Source of the DNA: Berberis thunbergii
Lineage: Eukaryota; Streptophyta; Magnoliopsida; Ranunculales; Berberidaceae
Assembly: GCA_003290165.1 (NCBI GenBank)
Contig: QNQO01005826.1
Location: 1 to 64,000 of the forward strand
Length of the DNA stretch: 64,000 nt
Reading direction: 5' to 3'
Positions 1-9,846 of the stretch are shown here, in pieces. The notes under the pieces were generated by a model. The model had not been told where the DNA came from, ran no database searches, and saw nothing but the letters and a program-made list of their open reading frames with translations. The number at the start of each line of letters is the position of its first letter. The first letter of the stretch is position 1. Both the position numbers and the translations under genes were made by a program.

Positions 1-305
1 GAATGTTTATACTTTTGAGTTGAAAATAATTAACAGTTGATAGCAAAACAAATTGCTATGTATACTTACCATAGCGTTTTTAAAACGCTATGGTAGACTC
101 TACTATAGCATTTCAGAAACGCTATAAAAGGATCTACCATAGCGTTTTAAAAATGCCATAAAAGCCAAATTTTCTATAGCGGTTTTAAACCACTATAATA
201 GACCCAGGGTCTATTATAGCACCGGCAGACATAGCGTTTACTAAAACGTTATGGTATCCTACCATAGCGTTTTTGAACGGCTATTAAAGGGCTTTTTTTG
301 TAGTG
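1..305. mobile_element. CACTA (En/Spm-type) transposon, right terminal region
   Basis: The stretch is a dense array of short direct and inverted copies of a motif close to ACCATAGCGTTTT / AAAACGCTATGG. This is the usual build of CACTA subterminal repeats, which bind the element's own transposase. The array ends at 293-305 with TTTTTTTGTAGTG, the reverse complement of a CACTA terminus (CACTACAAAAAAA). The rest of the element lies left of the window. The 3-bp target duplication would start with ATT at 306-308. No coding sequence is visible in this end. Confidence 0.82.
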
Positions 306-1240
306 ATTTAACATGCCTTCTCAGTCTTTGTACTAGTGTTTCATATCCATTGCACTTTTCAATTATTGGGTTTGGAAAAAAAATTGTTTGTCATGTTCAA
401 GGATATCTCGTGATCTTCATACCACTTAAAACATCTACAAAGAGAGGTGTACTCGTACACTCCATGTCAAACGACACTTTTATAGCTGGGTGCCAATTGA
501 CTTCCTAGCTAATCCCATGGAGAATGAGTCCCTTTGTCTAAGATATTTTAGTTTTTCAAGGTGTAAACCTTAATCAAGTCTAAGAGCACACTTCTTCTTC
601 TTCTAAATACTCATGAAAAGAAAAGTACATTATGTACTCAGGTGAGAGACATTTCCCCAAAGTTTTCTAGGCAGAACAATCTAATTTAGCCGCCAAGCAA
701 TGTCAAGAGTGGAACTCTTCCTCCATGAGGAGCAAATGTCAATAAAGGAATCTGGCACCACTCAAAAAATTCAAAAGCGAGTCAAGAAGAAACTCTATAA
801 AACCAAGAGGGTTGAATGTTACAACAACCTCTCAATAACCTGCAAATTGCAAGATAAAATAAATAACTAAATTGTTTGGAAAACATATAAGAAGATAACT
901 AAAGGAAAAAGAATTTAGAGATATGCTCTTCAATAACAATCTATTATCAGCACACAGTTTTTATCATCTCACTATTGTAGCTATATTCATATTATACGGT
1001 TTCATCTACTAAAATCTCTTTCTTTCACTTGTATTTAAATAAATTTCCCAATTGTATTATTATGGTTAATGCAAGTTAAGCAGTGAATTTATCAGCATTA
1101 AAATCCTTTCAAGAATATCAACTTCATGTTTTTCTTAGATATGTAAATACTAGTGCCACCACCTTTATCTGCCAGTTGGCTTCTTTTATAAATTTATTCA
1201 TCATTGATTGATTATTAACTAGCATATATTTACAGGCAGC
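306..1240. other. No gene recognised
   Basis: About 0.9 kb of AT-rich sequence between the CACTA end and the first exon-like block. Short ORFs here have no recognisable domain or splice context. I see no subterminal repeats of the second CACTA family, so this is not that element's left end. Confidence 0.5.
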
Positions 1241-1246
1241 TAAGAA

Positions 1247-1400
1247 AAGATCTGAAGTTTTACGCCAAACAAATACCCTGCAAGGTTGCACTAATTCTAG
1301 ATAGCTTGTCTGTAGAAGTGCTGAGGTCCTTTACCACGACCAGCACAGATGTCTCAGAAGAGAAATTGTTTTACTCTCTTGTCCGTATATACACTAACTA
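1247..1400 (+). pseudogene. Exon-like coding remnant, gene not identified
   Basis: One frame reads for about 50 residues with protein-like composition and contains the stretch FYAKQIPCKVALILDSLSVE. It follows an AG acceptor-like site at the end of a T/A-rich tract. I do not recognise the family. It lies in the same orientation as the bZIP, kinase, PRP3-like and receptor fragments downstream, so it may be the first captured piece of that set. It could also be a chance ORF. No start codon or promoter can be assigned. Confidence 0.3.
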
Positions 1401-1489
1401 CACACACCTTTTTTTCTACAACAAAATTGAATTTTCATGTTATCACTTTCTAATATATTTAAATTTGATGGGGTTGTTGGGGGAGCAGA

Positions 1490-2126
1490 GAGAAGGAAAC
1501 ATAAAGGGGTCAACTTCAAGTTCTGAACATGAAGGACCCAAGACACCAGACCCCAAGGTTTGATTTTCTCCATCGTGATCACTCACTCATTTATGAGACT
1601 GTTAGTGTTGGAACTTATGTAGTTGATGTTGGTTGCATTTATGTTTTGGGCAGACATTGAGAAGGCTTGCTTAGAATAGAGAGGCAGCAAGGAAAAGCAG
1701 ACCAGAAAGAAGGTTTAATTTGTAGTGCATGTAGATAGATGATCAGTAGCCAATGATGAACCATTAATTGTTTGATGTTGTACAACTCTCTAGTTCTCTC
1801 TCTGATCAGCATTTATTGATCAAGTCTTTGTTGTTTTTCTTGTCTTTGTCACAGGCCATATGTGCAGCAGCTTGAGTCAAGTCGGATCAAGCTCACTCAG
1901 CTTGAACATAGAACTTCAAAAGAGCTAGGGCTTCAAGTAAGTCACAAAACCTAACTCTTTTTAAAAGTTTTAGCTTTTTGAAAAACAAAAATAAAAGCCT
2001 TAACACAATGTTTGGTTTTTTTGCTCTTCAATTTAGGGTGTTTTCTTTAGTGGAGGAGCTCTTATGGCTGATCAAGTGTCTTCAAGTGGGGAATCATTTA
2101 CAGGAAGATCTATGTACCCACATTGA
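1490..2126 (+). pseudogene. TGA-class (group D) bZIP transcription factor fragment, degenerate
   Basis: Four exon-like blocks with GT/AG borders lie at about 1490-1557, 1654-1712, 1855-1936 and 2037-2126. The first ends in EHEGPKTPDPK. The second holds the basic region, TLRRLA then a stop then NREAARKSR. The third gives YVQQLESSRIKLTQLE of the leucine zipper, and the fourth begins GVFFSGGALMADQ. This order matches TGA/HBP-1b-type factors, which bind TGACG motifs. Defects are a CAG to TAG change in the basic region, a frameshift just after it, a diverged zipper (LEHRTSKEL), and a stop 30 codons into the last block. The DOG1-like C-terminal domain is missing. It is therefore a genomic fragment with introns retained, not a retrocopy. 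The family call is fairly secure; the paralogue is not assignable. Confidence 0.72.
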
Positions 2127-2536
2127 ACTTTGGTTGTGTTTGAGAGCAGTTTTTTGTTGTTCCTTTTGGGCTTTGATTTGTTTGTCCAAGATATATCATG
2201 TTGAGACAGTTACGAATGTAATATATAAGAATATCCAGGAGTTAGACTGCCTAATACACTTGATGAATGATTTGTCATTAATTTGTGCATGTATCTCCAT
2301 ATGACGTTTCTGTCATTACATAGTTGCTTGCATGGGAAATTTAACTGAAGTGAATTGATGGTTCTGTTGAGTAGAATATTCTTCTATCAACTGCCGACAG
2401 CGACGCTGTGATAAAAATTGCCGACTTGGTCTTGCAAGGTAATAAGCTAAATGGTTTAACTCTTCTATTGAATTAAGCTTTATCCTTCTGCAACTTACAA
2501 TTCCTTTTTGTTGCAAATAGAAGTATATGTCCTGGT

Positions 2537-2793
2537 AGCTATGCAAAAACAGTTTGTGGTTCTCCCATGTACATGGCTCTGAAATCCTGCAATTTCATAG
2601 ATACGATGAAAAGGTAATGAAGTTGAACTTGAGATTCACCCCTCAAAATTTATCAGTCCCATTTATCACATACATAATAATCACATCCAGGGAGGGGAGG
2701 GGTTGAATGCAGGTAGATATGTGGAGTTTGGGTGCAATTATTTTTAGCTTCTGAATGGTAACCCTCCTTTTTCGTGGAAGAAACAATGTGCAG
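2537..2793 (+). pseudogene. ATG1-like serine/threonine kinase fragment (two exons)
   Basis: Two adjoining exon-like blocks, 2537-2613 and 2713-2793, carry kinase subdomains VIII to IX. The first reads SYAKTVCGSPMYMA and, after a one-base loss that breaks the APE motif, EILQFHRYDEK. The second reads VDMWSLGAIIF, then a stop, and ends FRGRNNVQ. The wording is typical of plant ATG1 kinases, which start autophagosome formation. Both borders have AG and GT splice dinucleotides. Only about 50 codons of a kinase domain of about 260 residues are present, without the ATP-binding or catalytic loops, so it cannot encode an active enzyme. The ATG1 assignment rests on this motif alone. Confidence 0.62.
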
Positions 2794-3323
2794 GTACCTC
2801 CTTCCTTTCACTGCTTTTGTCATGAGCATTTTCTTTTAATATAGCATCTGTCGTGGTAAGGGAGAATTATATCTAGTCAATTTTATTGTTTAGTACATTG
2901 CTTATTGGTTAAGTTGATAGACACTTCCCTTCCATCTCTGCAGCACAGAGAGGCGTCCATGTCTTTCAAAACAATGGATGATGGTCAGGTCCTGCTTTAT
3001 GCAGTAAGTATGGTGGTTCCACTCTCTACTTAAAGTATAGAATTTGTTTGTTCTCTGCTTAACTAAATTATTTGGAGCTTGAACCTAATCTTTTCCTGAA
3101 AGCTCTTTGCCTTAGGCATTTCTCCAGCATATACCTACTATAAGTCAAGTGTCACTTGAGGGTTTTCAAGTTTATTTTCCTTGGTTACTGTATTTATCTA
3201 TTATGGTTACTATAGTCTATATCTGTTCCATCCTAATATTCTTTATTCGGATGCACAAAAATAGAATTTTTATGATGTCGGATTTATTTTGTGACCTTTG
3301 GTTGAAACTTTTCACTTGGACAG

Positions 3324-3457
3324 GGAGTTGCATTGGGATCAGTAAACTTTTCAACTGCTGGCAAAAGTGGAATCTGTCTCTTGATGCTTTAGCAAAAGCT
3401 AAGAAAGCTTTGCAAATGCAGAAGGAATTATCAGAAAAGATAAAAAAGATTCCACAA
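3324..3457 (+). pseudogene. Exon fragment, possibly of a PRP3/RDM16-like splicing factor
   Basis: The block follows CAG at 3321-3323 and ends before GTAAG at 3458. It first reads ALGSVNFSTAGK in one frame, then after a one-base shift [20 protein letters not shown]. The Lys/Ala-rich helix resembles the region of plant PRP3-type U4/U6 snRNP proteins as I remember it, but I cannot verify this by search. It lies between the kinase and receptor fragments, in the same orientation. It is a single frameshifted exon and not a gene. Confidence 0.4.
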
Positions 3458-3568
3458 GTAAGTTTATTGCTTTGCTGAGTTCTGATGTGAATTTACAAGT
3501 AAATCAATTATTTGAAATGATTCCACATGTTATTTGGCTTACCAAGTCAGCTGTTTGCCCTGATTCAG

Positions 3569-4501
3569 CAGCATCAGGAGCTCTACGATGTGAAATTAAC
3601 AATGGCGGCTGCTGGAGACAAACACAAGAAGGCAGAACCTACTCTGCTTGCACAGTAAGTGCTTCAAGAGCACAAATAACTTATCTTTTAATGGTTTTGT
3701 TCAACTATTAAACATTGTCACTTGAGTTGAATACCTTTCACGGTAGTTTAACTTTATTGTGGGTTCTTCAGGACCATCATTCCAAAGGTTGCAAATGCCC
3801 TCCAGGATTCAAGGGTGATGGAGTCAACACGTGTGAAGGTTTGTGCACAATGCAGTTATTCTGCTATGGCAAAATGCAGGTAAAGAGTACCAAAGTGAGT
3901 TCAGTTGGAACTTTGTGTGGGTCATTTTCCTCGGGTTGATTGCTACTGCAATTGGAGGGTATGTCGTGTACAAGTACAAAATCAGGGTATGCTTTTTTGT
4001 TTGTTTTCTTTTCTTGTTATTATTGCTTAAGTCTGTTTTTTGTAGAGAAAATCATTTTTATGACGAATGAACTAATTTCCCTTGATTTTCCCGATGTGAG
4101 AAAACACCGAATATTTAACTTGAAAGGGGTTGAAAATGAGCATGTCTATATTTTCACACGTTAGATAAAATTTAACTTGGTCTTCAGACCCAAGTTTGGA
4201 AAACACAAACCTCTTTGACAAATGATGTGGTTAAAAAAAAGAGTTTCTTTCTTGTAGTAGATTTATGTGTATACAAATTCCCACTGGCGTATCTATATTT
4301 CTAAAATTATTCGTCATCATTGAGACTCTAGCCTGCTGCCATTGTTCATACCCACCTGTTAGCCGTTGCCACACATCACTCATGTTGTAAACTATTTCTG
4401 CAGAGATATATGGACTCGGAGATCCGCGCGATCATGGCACAGTACATGCATTGGACAATCAAGGGGAGACCCCTAATCACATCTCCCATGCATATATCTA
4501 G
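3569..4501 (+). pseudogene. Vacuolar sorting receptor (VSR/BP-80) C-terminal fragment
   Basis: Exon-like blocks lie at 3569-3654 ([15 protein letters not shown]), 3772-3838 (SKGCKCPPGFKGDGVNTCE), 3880-3986 and 4404-4501. They correspond to EGF-like repeats, then a transmembrane helix (WVIFLGLIATAIGGYVVYKY), then the cytosolic tail YMDSEIRAIMAQYM. VSRs carry soluble cargo from Golgi to vacuole; the tail Tyr motif binds clathrin adaptors. Here a one-base loss right after QYM changes the frame at that motif; the old frame continues to a TAG at 4499-4501. The protease-associated lumenal domain and the calcium-binding EGF exon are absent. Introns persist, so it is a genomic fragment. The family call is strong. 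Confidence 0.82.
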
Positions 4502-4628
4502 AAGTGGGGCATGGATCAAATACACGAGGGACAAAGAAGACAGTACATGCCATATGCTAGTTTGTGTTCAATTGAGTGTGTGTATAAGCATTGTTTTGTC
4601 TAATTCTTGATGGTGTTCTTTGAACAGA

Positions 4629-4680
4629 GAGATTATTCAAAAAAGAGGGACAATCATGCTTTTGAATCTACTGGAAACAA
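4629..4680 (+). other. Short exon-like block, unidentified
   Basis: The block follows an AG and ends before GTAAC. It reads RDYSKKRDNHAFESTGNN in one frame. No family is recognised. It lies downstream of the VSR fragment on the same strand and may belong to another captured gene piece. Confidence 0.2.
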
Positions 4681-4848
4681 TGGTAACTTTTTATTTTCTT
4701 GTACCCAGTCTTAGCAAATAGTTCATCCAATTCATCATTATTTTGTCTCATTTGTGTGGACTATGTGTAAGGTTTATTTGTTCAACAAGCCGCAAAGAGG
4801 CCTAAGATCAACAAACAATTACAAGATACAAGAACTGCATTGGCTTAA

Positions 4849-5265
4849 CACCGTGACCAAAAAAAAAAAATTGCCACGGCTTAAAACCATGGCTAATTAT
4901 TGTAACGGCTAAAAACCGTGGCTACCTTACCACGGCTTATAACCGTGGCTAGTATTGGCCACGGCTTAAAACCGTTGCTAAAATTATTGGAACGGCTTAG
5001 AACCGTGGCCATAACTTGCAACGGTTTTAAGCCATGCCTACTCCTGGCCACGACTTAGAACCGTGGCTAAGATTGTTGCAACGGTTTATAACCGTGGCTA
5101 AATGATCAACTGTCCTCGAGATAAAACCGTTGCTAATATTTTTGCCACGGTTTTTAGCCGTTACTGGGGATTTAGCGACACCTCTACAGCCCACGGCTCT
5201 AAGCCGTGGCAATGGGTTACCCCCACGGTTTAAAACCGCTGCAAATGGGTATTTTTGGTGTAGTG
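4849..5265. mobile_element. Second CACTA transposon, right terminus with subterminal repeats
   Basis: From about 4862 there are many direct and inverted copies of a motif near CCACGGCTTAAAACCGTGG, unlike the first CACTA array. The block ends with TTTTTGGTGTAGTG at 5252-5265, the reverse complement of CACTACACCAAAAA. At 4849 a weak sequence CACCGTGACCAAAAA could be a decayed left end of a 417-bp deletion derivative. More likely this is only the right end of a much larger element: retroelement A stops exactly at 5266 and does not resume left of 4849. Confidence 0.75.
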
Positions 5266-5599
5266 TACTTATCGGGATCATGTTCTGACTTGGCATGTGT
5301 GTGTATAAAGCAAATCGCTAGCATTTATCACACAACCAGACAAGTTGTTGGCATCCTTTTGCATTGTTGGCCAATAATACCCTAATGTTAGGGTTTTCTG
5401 AGCCAATGTTCAGCTTCCCGGATGGGTTCTTGCATATGCCGAAATGAATTTCTCGAAGGACATAGTCGGCGTCACTGGGTGATAGGCATCTTAGCAGCGG
5501 ATGAAGTTTTGATCAGATTTTGGTAGTTTTATTGCCTTCCGGACCATCAAGGTGGATTATTATAGTATATTTATCTGGTTGGCTAGTGTTCGGACCGTC

Positions 5600-6246
5600 C
5601 TCATGTACTGGTCGGCATTACATTGTTTTCTAGGAGGTGTTGATCCGTCTGCAGTGGACTGGGTGGCTGTTGTGATAGATCCCCTTGTTCGAATTGTTAT
5701 TGGGAGTCTTCATTACTGCATAGTGGCAATTCGTGCAACCGGTTGATCACCTCTGATGACTCCAACATCATAATCGGTGTGATACTTGAGCATTGGTACA
5801 TGGTGGAGGATATTGCACCCATATTTTGTAGCTATGGTCTCCCTAGAAGCATGTTATATGTTGGCGGAGCATCCACAATGAATAGTCTGTTAATAGGACT
5901 CGTTATTTGTCTGGTGCTCCTGCCACTACTGGCAACTGGATTCATCCTAGTGGATATCATTGTTCACCTCTGAAGCCCACTATTGGTTGGTTGCAGGTGT
6001 GAGCCCCTCCACGTTGAAGTGCATTTTGCGAAATACTTCCATATACAAGAGGTTGGTAGAACACCTTGTATCAATGAGTACTCGCTTGACTTCCCATTTG
6101 GCTATTGAAACTGATATTACTAAGGCGTCATTGTAGCTGAAACGAACATCCTGCTTATCTTTTTCGGAAAAGGTCAGAGCAGGGTTTGGGCGGTATATTC
6201 TAGCGTGTTGGGTGGGAAAATCATGGTGATGTGTTGTTGTTTGCAT
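5600..6246 (-). pseudogene. Element A aspartic protease remnant
   Basis: The minus strand reads DALVISVSIAKWEVKRVLID and then TRCSTNLLY. This is the retropepsin active-site region, where D-T/S-G is expected; here Gly is replaced by Arg. Further on, the flap and C-terminal region (QLPVVAGAP, then YNMLLGRPW with shifts) follow to about 5680. The changed active site and the stops make it inactive. Confidence 0.72.
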
Positions 6247-6429
6247 TTCTCTGACAGATCATTTTCGTGACTGGTTAGACTGCTCATGATCTCTGTACGT
6301 GCCATTTAAGACATTTGTCAATCCTCCAGCTTGTTTATCTGGTCCTACGGCGGATCATATTTTCTTTTCCCCTTGACTATTTTTCCTTTAGACCGACGAA
6401 GTCGTCCCCTCTGGACCCAGTACTCGATT

Positions 6430-7860
6430 TCCTTCTGCAGATTGTGGCAATCCTCAGTATCGTGTTCATGGCCCTGGTGAAAAGAATAGTATATGTTCTT
6501 ATTTCATCTTGATGGATTTCCCCTCAGTTTGGGTGGCCACTTGATGTCTTCCCAATACCTTTGCCATATTTGTTTTTTAAAGCAGAGTACAACTTGTACT
6601 TCACGTCGACCGAGTTAGTTGATCGTTCGGGCTTTACTCTGCCCAACTGTAGCTTTTCGATCTTCTGTTTGCCATAGTCGGACCTGCTACTAGTCCAAGA
6701 CCTTTTGGGATGATTGATGTCCTCCCACAGTCTATAATCTCACCTCGTCTTCTCTTTTGTCTTTTTTTCCTTTCTCGGTTCTTTGGGAGAGGCTTTTTTG
6801 TCGGTCTCGTTGCTCTTGTTGGCAACCCACATCTCTTCAAGAGAGTTGTATTTTTGTGCACTCTTTAACAGGGTCGCCATGCTCTTTGGAGGCTCCAAAA
6901 TTAGGAAGTTGCACATCTGTCCTTCCTTGAGTCCGGAAGTAAAAGTAATCACTGCACCCATCAATCATGGTCACTCATCAATGATTCGTGTAACATATTC
7001 TCTAAGAGTCTCATCAAGTTTCTGCTTGATGTGAAACAAGTAGTGTGGACCTTTTTTGATCCACTAATTGTAGATGAATTTGGTAATGGAGACTGTGGCA
7101 AACGCCTAAGACTGTGGCGGGAGACTGTTAAACAAAATTACTGCTGTGGACATAAGGCTGGTTGGGAAGGTTCTACACATAGTAGAGTTTAAGCTTTCTT
7201 TCAGCGCCATCATATCATGAAAGTGGCGCAGGTGATCCGATGGATCAGTGGAACCATCATAAGGTTCGAACTTTGGCGGGGTGAACTTCTTGGGTAGAAA
7301 GCGTTCATGATCCGATCGAAGAATGGTGGCTTGGCAAGTTCATACAACATGTTCGGATCCGTGACTCCAATCCTGAATGAGATTTGTGGGGCAAGTTCAC
7401 CATTCTGGATCCATTGTCTTGAGGTTTGTTTCTTTCAAGGTTGGACCTTCATAACTCTGCAGGAACTTCTTGGTTATCTTGAAGACAATTGGCAAAGTTC
7501 TACTGAGGTAGATCTCTGGCATGCTCAATAGGTTGAGCGTGTTTCTATGTGAGTCTCTCGGCCACTTTGGTGAGCTAGGTTATGTGGGCTAAAATCCAAT
7601 CAACACAAGGGTCCATTACTATTATACTAAGAGTAGGGGCTTGGGGTTCCAGTCAATTCACTGTTTTGCGCACTTGGTTCCCCAATGCTGGATTGCGGAT
7701 GTTTTCGTTCGGCAACTGAGTTTCTCCAATGGGAGGATTATCCTGTGTATTTTCAACATGAGAGTTGGCAAGGGGTTCCATTTGCACTGTATTTCTCGTT
7801 GTTGATTTGTTTTAAGGAAACCACTAACTTTTTTCATTTTAAAGGAAATTGTCATTTCCC
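6430..7860 (-). pseudogene. Element A gag remnant (capsid/nucleocapsid)
   Basis: Broken frames on the minus strand. The piece at 6740-6964 (TFTSGLKEGQMCNFLILEPP) matches the C-terminal capsid part of the gag proteins of elements Y and C. Near 6440-6490 is a knuckle of the form FHQGHEHDTEDCHNL, the C-x-H-x-C type seen in Tat gags, here with the first Cys replaced. Gag would package the RNA of the element. Several frameshifts separate the pieces. Confidence 0.7.
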
Positions 7861-7876
7861 ACAGACGACGCCAAAT

Positions 7877-8382
7877 TGATGCGTCCAAATATGTTCTCTT
7901 TGAGATCTGACCTGCAAAATAGGGTTAAATTGCAAAAGACCACCTTATTGGTGGCCGAAGGCACTCTGATGCTTAAGTCAGTAAACTGAGGAAGAATGTT
8001 AGCTTGGACAAAGTATAGTTGTAGGGTTTCTTGTATGTACATTCATCTATCTCTTTTACCTTATATAATAAGAGCAATTAACTTTGTGTGTGACTTAAAC
8101 ATGCATGACGCAATAAAGAAGGGCATTTTCATAACGGTCTCTTCCTTTATTGAGATATGTCTTTGGGAGTAGATTTCCGCCATGACTCGTCTCATTCATG
8201 ACATCTTTGTATTATGAGGGGAAAGATTCATTGGGCTTGAATTCTTGGCCTTTAACCTAAATCATGGTCCATTACTAATGCCTCTTTTGACTTTTGTAAT
8301 CAGACCTGTTAGTTGTCCCCAATGAGAGGTGATTTATGCCACGTGTTCGGCCATGAATGAATGATCGTTTGATGTATCATCA
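7877..8382 (-). repeat. 5' LTR of element A (506 bp)
   Basis: The LTR runs on the minus strand from TGATGATACATCA (8370-8382 on plus) to an end of the form GGACGCATCA (7877 onward). It matches the two LTRs of element C at 42874-43432 and 58402-58956, including the shared block ACCACCTT.TTGGTGGCC and ATGCTTAAGTCAGTAA. Only one LTR of A is in the window. Confidence 0.8.
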
Positions 8383-8585
8383 AGTGGGTATCGAAAACCA
8401 GTTCGAGTATGCTTTGCAAGGTCACAGAGAGTAGTTTTAAGAATGACGTTCTCATTAGAACAAACTTTACACTTTGATGCAAGGATAATACAACGAGAGA
8501 AGCCGTGGCCGGAGACAGAACTACCCTTAAGTCTTGAACACTCTTTACATGTACACAAGGTGTGGGTCTCATAAAGCAAATCAAT
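8383..8585 (-). other. Cys-rich exon-like ORF interrupted by element A
   Basis: On the minus strand one frame reads about 60 residues with paired cysteines (CTCKECSRLKG ... SKCKVCSNENV ...). The first bases of the LTR terminate it. The pattern CxCxxC ... CxxC would suit a small metal-binding or nucleic-acid-binding segment. I do not recognise the protein. A second frame over the same bases is also open, so coding is uncertain. Confidence 0.25.
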
Positions 8586-8694
8586 GAAAATTTATATGTG
8601 ATAGGGGCACTTCTTGGCTTGTGCTTAAAAAAAATAAGCTATAAATCTATAATCTTGGAGGTGTTGGCTCAATTACCAAAGAACTAAGAGTAAG

Positions 8695-8845
8695 TCTAGG
8701 GAGCCAAGTTTGTGAGCCACTTTTGAACCTTTTTTTTTTGGTATTTTTACATTTTTTACCCTTTTTTTAAAATACAATCACAAACATCATCTATAAAAGG
8801 GTAGAAGTGTAAAAAACAAAAGTAGCTCACAAACTTGACTCTCTA
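8695..8845. mobile_element. MITE with ~30-bp inverted ends
   Basis: The left end CTAGGGAGCCAAGTTTGTGA and the right end (reverse complement CTAGAGAGTCAAGTTTGTGA) match at most of about 30 positions. The interior is AT-rich and non-coding. Size is about 150 bp. Superfamily is not assigned, since the target duplication is not clear. Confidence 0.7.
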
Positions 8846-9349
8846 GAATTGTTGAACAACTAAACAAGTGCAATACCATTAGTTGTTGAAATGGGGCACT
8901 ACTGATTATGCTTCATTAAAACTAGGATTGTGGACTGATGTTATAGATAATCAAATTTAGTGTTTACATTACTCTATTAATTAATTAACTAGACAAATAT
9001 TTTTTTTGGAATTGATGCGTAACTAGGCCTCGCTAAGTTGATTCAAATAGATTCCAAAAGTCATTTGTGGCGAGAACGCACAACTTTACGTTCTCCTCAT
9101 AAAAAAAAAGACATGAATGTATTTATTTGACATTTACTTTCCGATGAGTGAGATTTAGAAGTCTAAGATTATATATTTTAATGAAATTATATTATATATT
9201 ATTCTAAAAAAATCTATTATTAATCACTTCCCAAACATTTATAATTTAAACAACTTATCGCCTTTAAAAGCATGGTTATGAATTTGTTTATTTGTTTACT
9301 CACTCCCACACAACATAAATTTTTTGGCTCCACCGTTGCTTGTGGTGCA

Positions 9350-9600
9350 CATCGACTTTTATCGAGGAAGTAATCAATTGAAGTCAATCAAACTTTGATT
9401 TAGGTGAACCTCGTTATATTGGTGTATTGTATTGTGTTATGTTTGTTTTATTCTTTCCATGTTTTTATTTATTTACTTGCATATTTGATTTGTTGATTGT
9501 GTTTAAAATTTGGTTTCAATGTTTATGTTCGAAGTCTCGATTTTGCAGGCTTTCAAAAGCACTTCATACACAAGCAAACTACCCTGGAAGAACACTCTTT
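9350..9600 (+). repeat. Diverged LTR-like fragment related to the solo LTR at 35503-37522
   Basis: The stretch with GAGGAAGTAATCAATTGAAG, GTCAATCAAACTTTGATTTA and GGTGAACCTC parallels 37035-37095 in the solo LTR (AGGAAGTAACTGGTCAGCC, AATCAAACCCCGACTTAGG, TGAACCTCCG). Both run into a T-rich stretch. It is an old partial copy with no visible ends. Confidence 0.45.
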
Positions 9601-9685
9601 TAAGTTTTTGAGGGTTATAAGTACAAAATTTGCTCACAACGTGATTTAGAAAAGATGACAATTCAACATTAAGTTAGGGAAAATT

Positions 9686-9846
9686 CTAGGGGTCGAGGGA
9701 GCGAGCGAGGGATGGGTGGAAGCCACCCATCTGCCTCGAGATGAGTGCCATCGCGCATCTCAAATTTGATGCGCTCTTCTCGAGGTGAATGGGTGGTTAC
9801 CACCCATCCCTCGCCACTTTCCCTCCCTCCCTCCCTCGACCCCTAG
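9686..9846. mobile_element. GC-rich fold-back MITE, copy 1
   Basis: A 161-bp near-palindrome with perfect 16-bp ends (CTAGGGGTCGAGGGAG) and inner arms GATGGGTGG / CCACCCATC. Its ends resemble those of 19904-20075 (CTA......GTCGAGG), so both are taken as one family. It stands out by GC content against AT-rich flanks. No ORF. Confidence 0.75.

Larger units (their letters stand above)
5266..7876 (-). mobile_element. Element A: truncated Tat-type Ty3/gypsy retrotransposon, internal region
   Basis: Read on the minus strand from the LTR at 7877-8382, the order is a primer-binding-like leader (reverse complement of 7861-7876, TTGGCGTCGTCTGTGGGAAA), gag with zinc knuckle, aspartic protease, and then the N-terminal zinc-binding part of integrase. 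RT and RNase H are missing: protease sequence ends near 5680 and integrase sequence begins near 5520. The element is cut at 5266 by the CACTA terminus, within the integrase reading. It is riddled with stops and frameshifts. Its lineage follows from similarity to element Z here and from the order of domains. Confidence 0.8.

Noticed and set aside
1719..1729. CACTA right end (ATTTGTAGTG)
   Set aside because: It falls in an intron of the bZIP fragment without subterminal repeats.
1490..4501. Functional bZIP, kinase and receptor genes
   Set aside because: Each is partial, with stops or frameshifts at key motifs (basic region, APE, tail Tyr motif).
4780..4810. Helitron 3' end (weak GCC/GGC hairpin before CTAA)
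   Set aside because: The stem is only three base pairs and no 5' TC end could be paired with it; the CACTA terminus is better supported.
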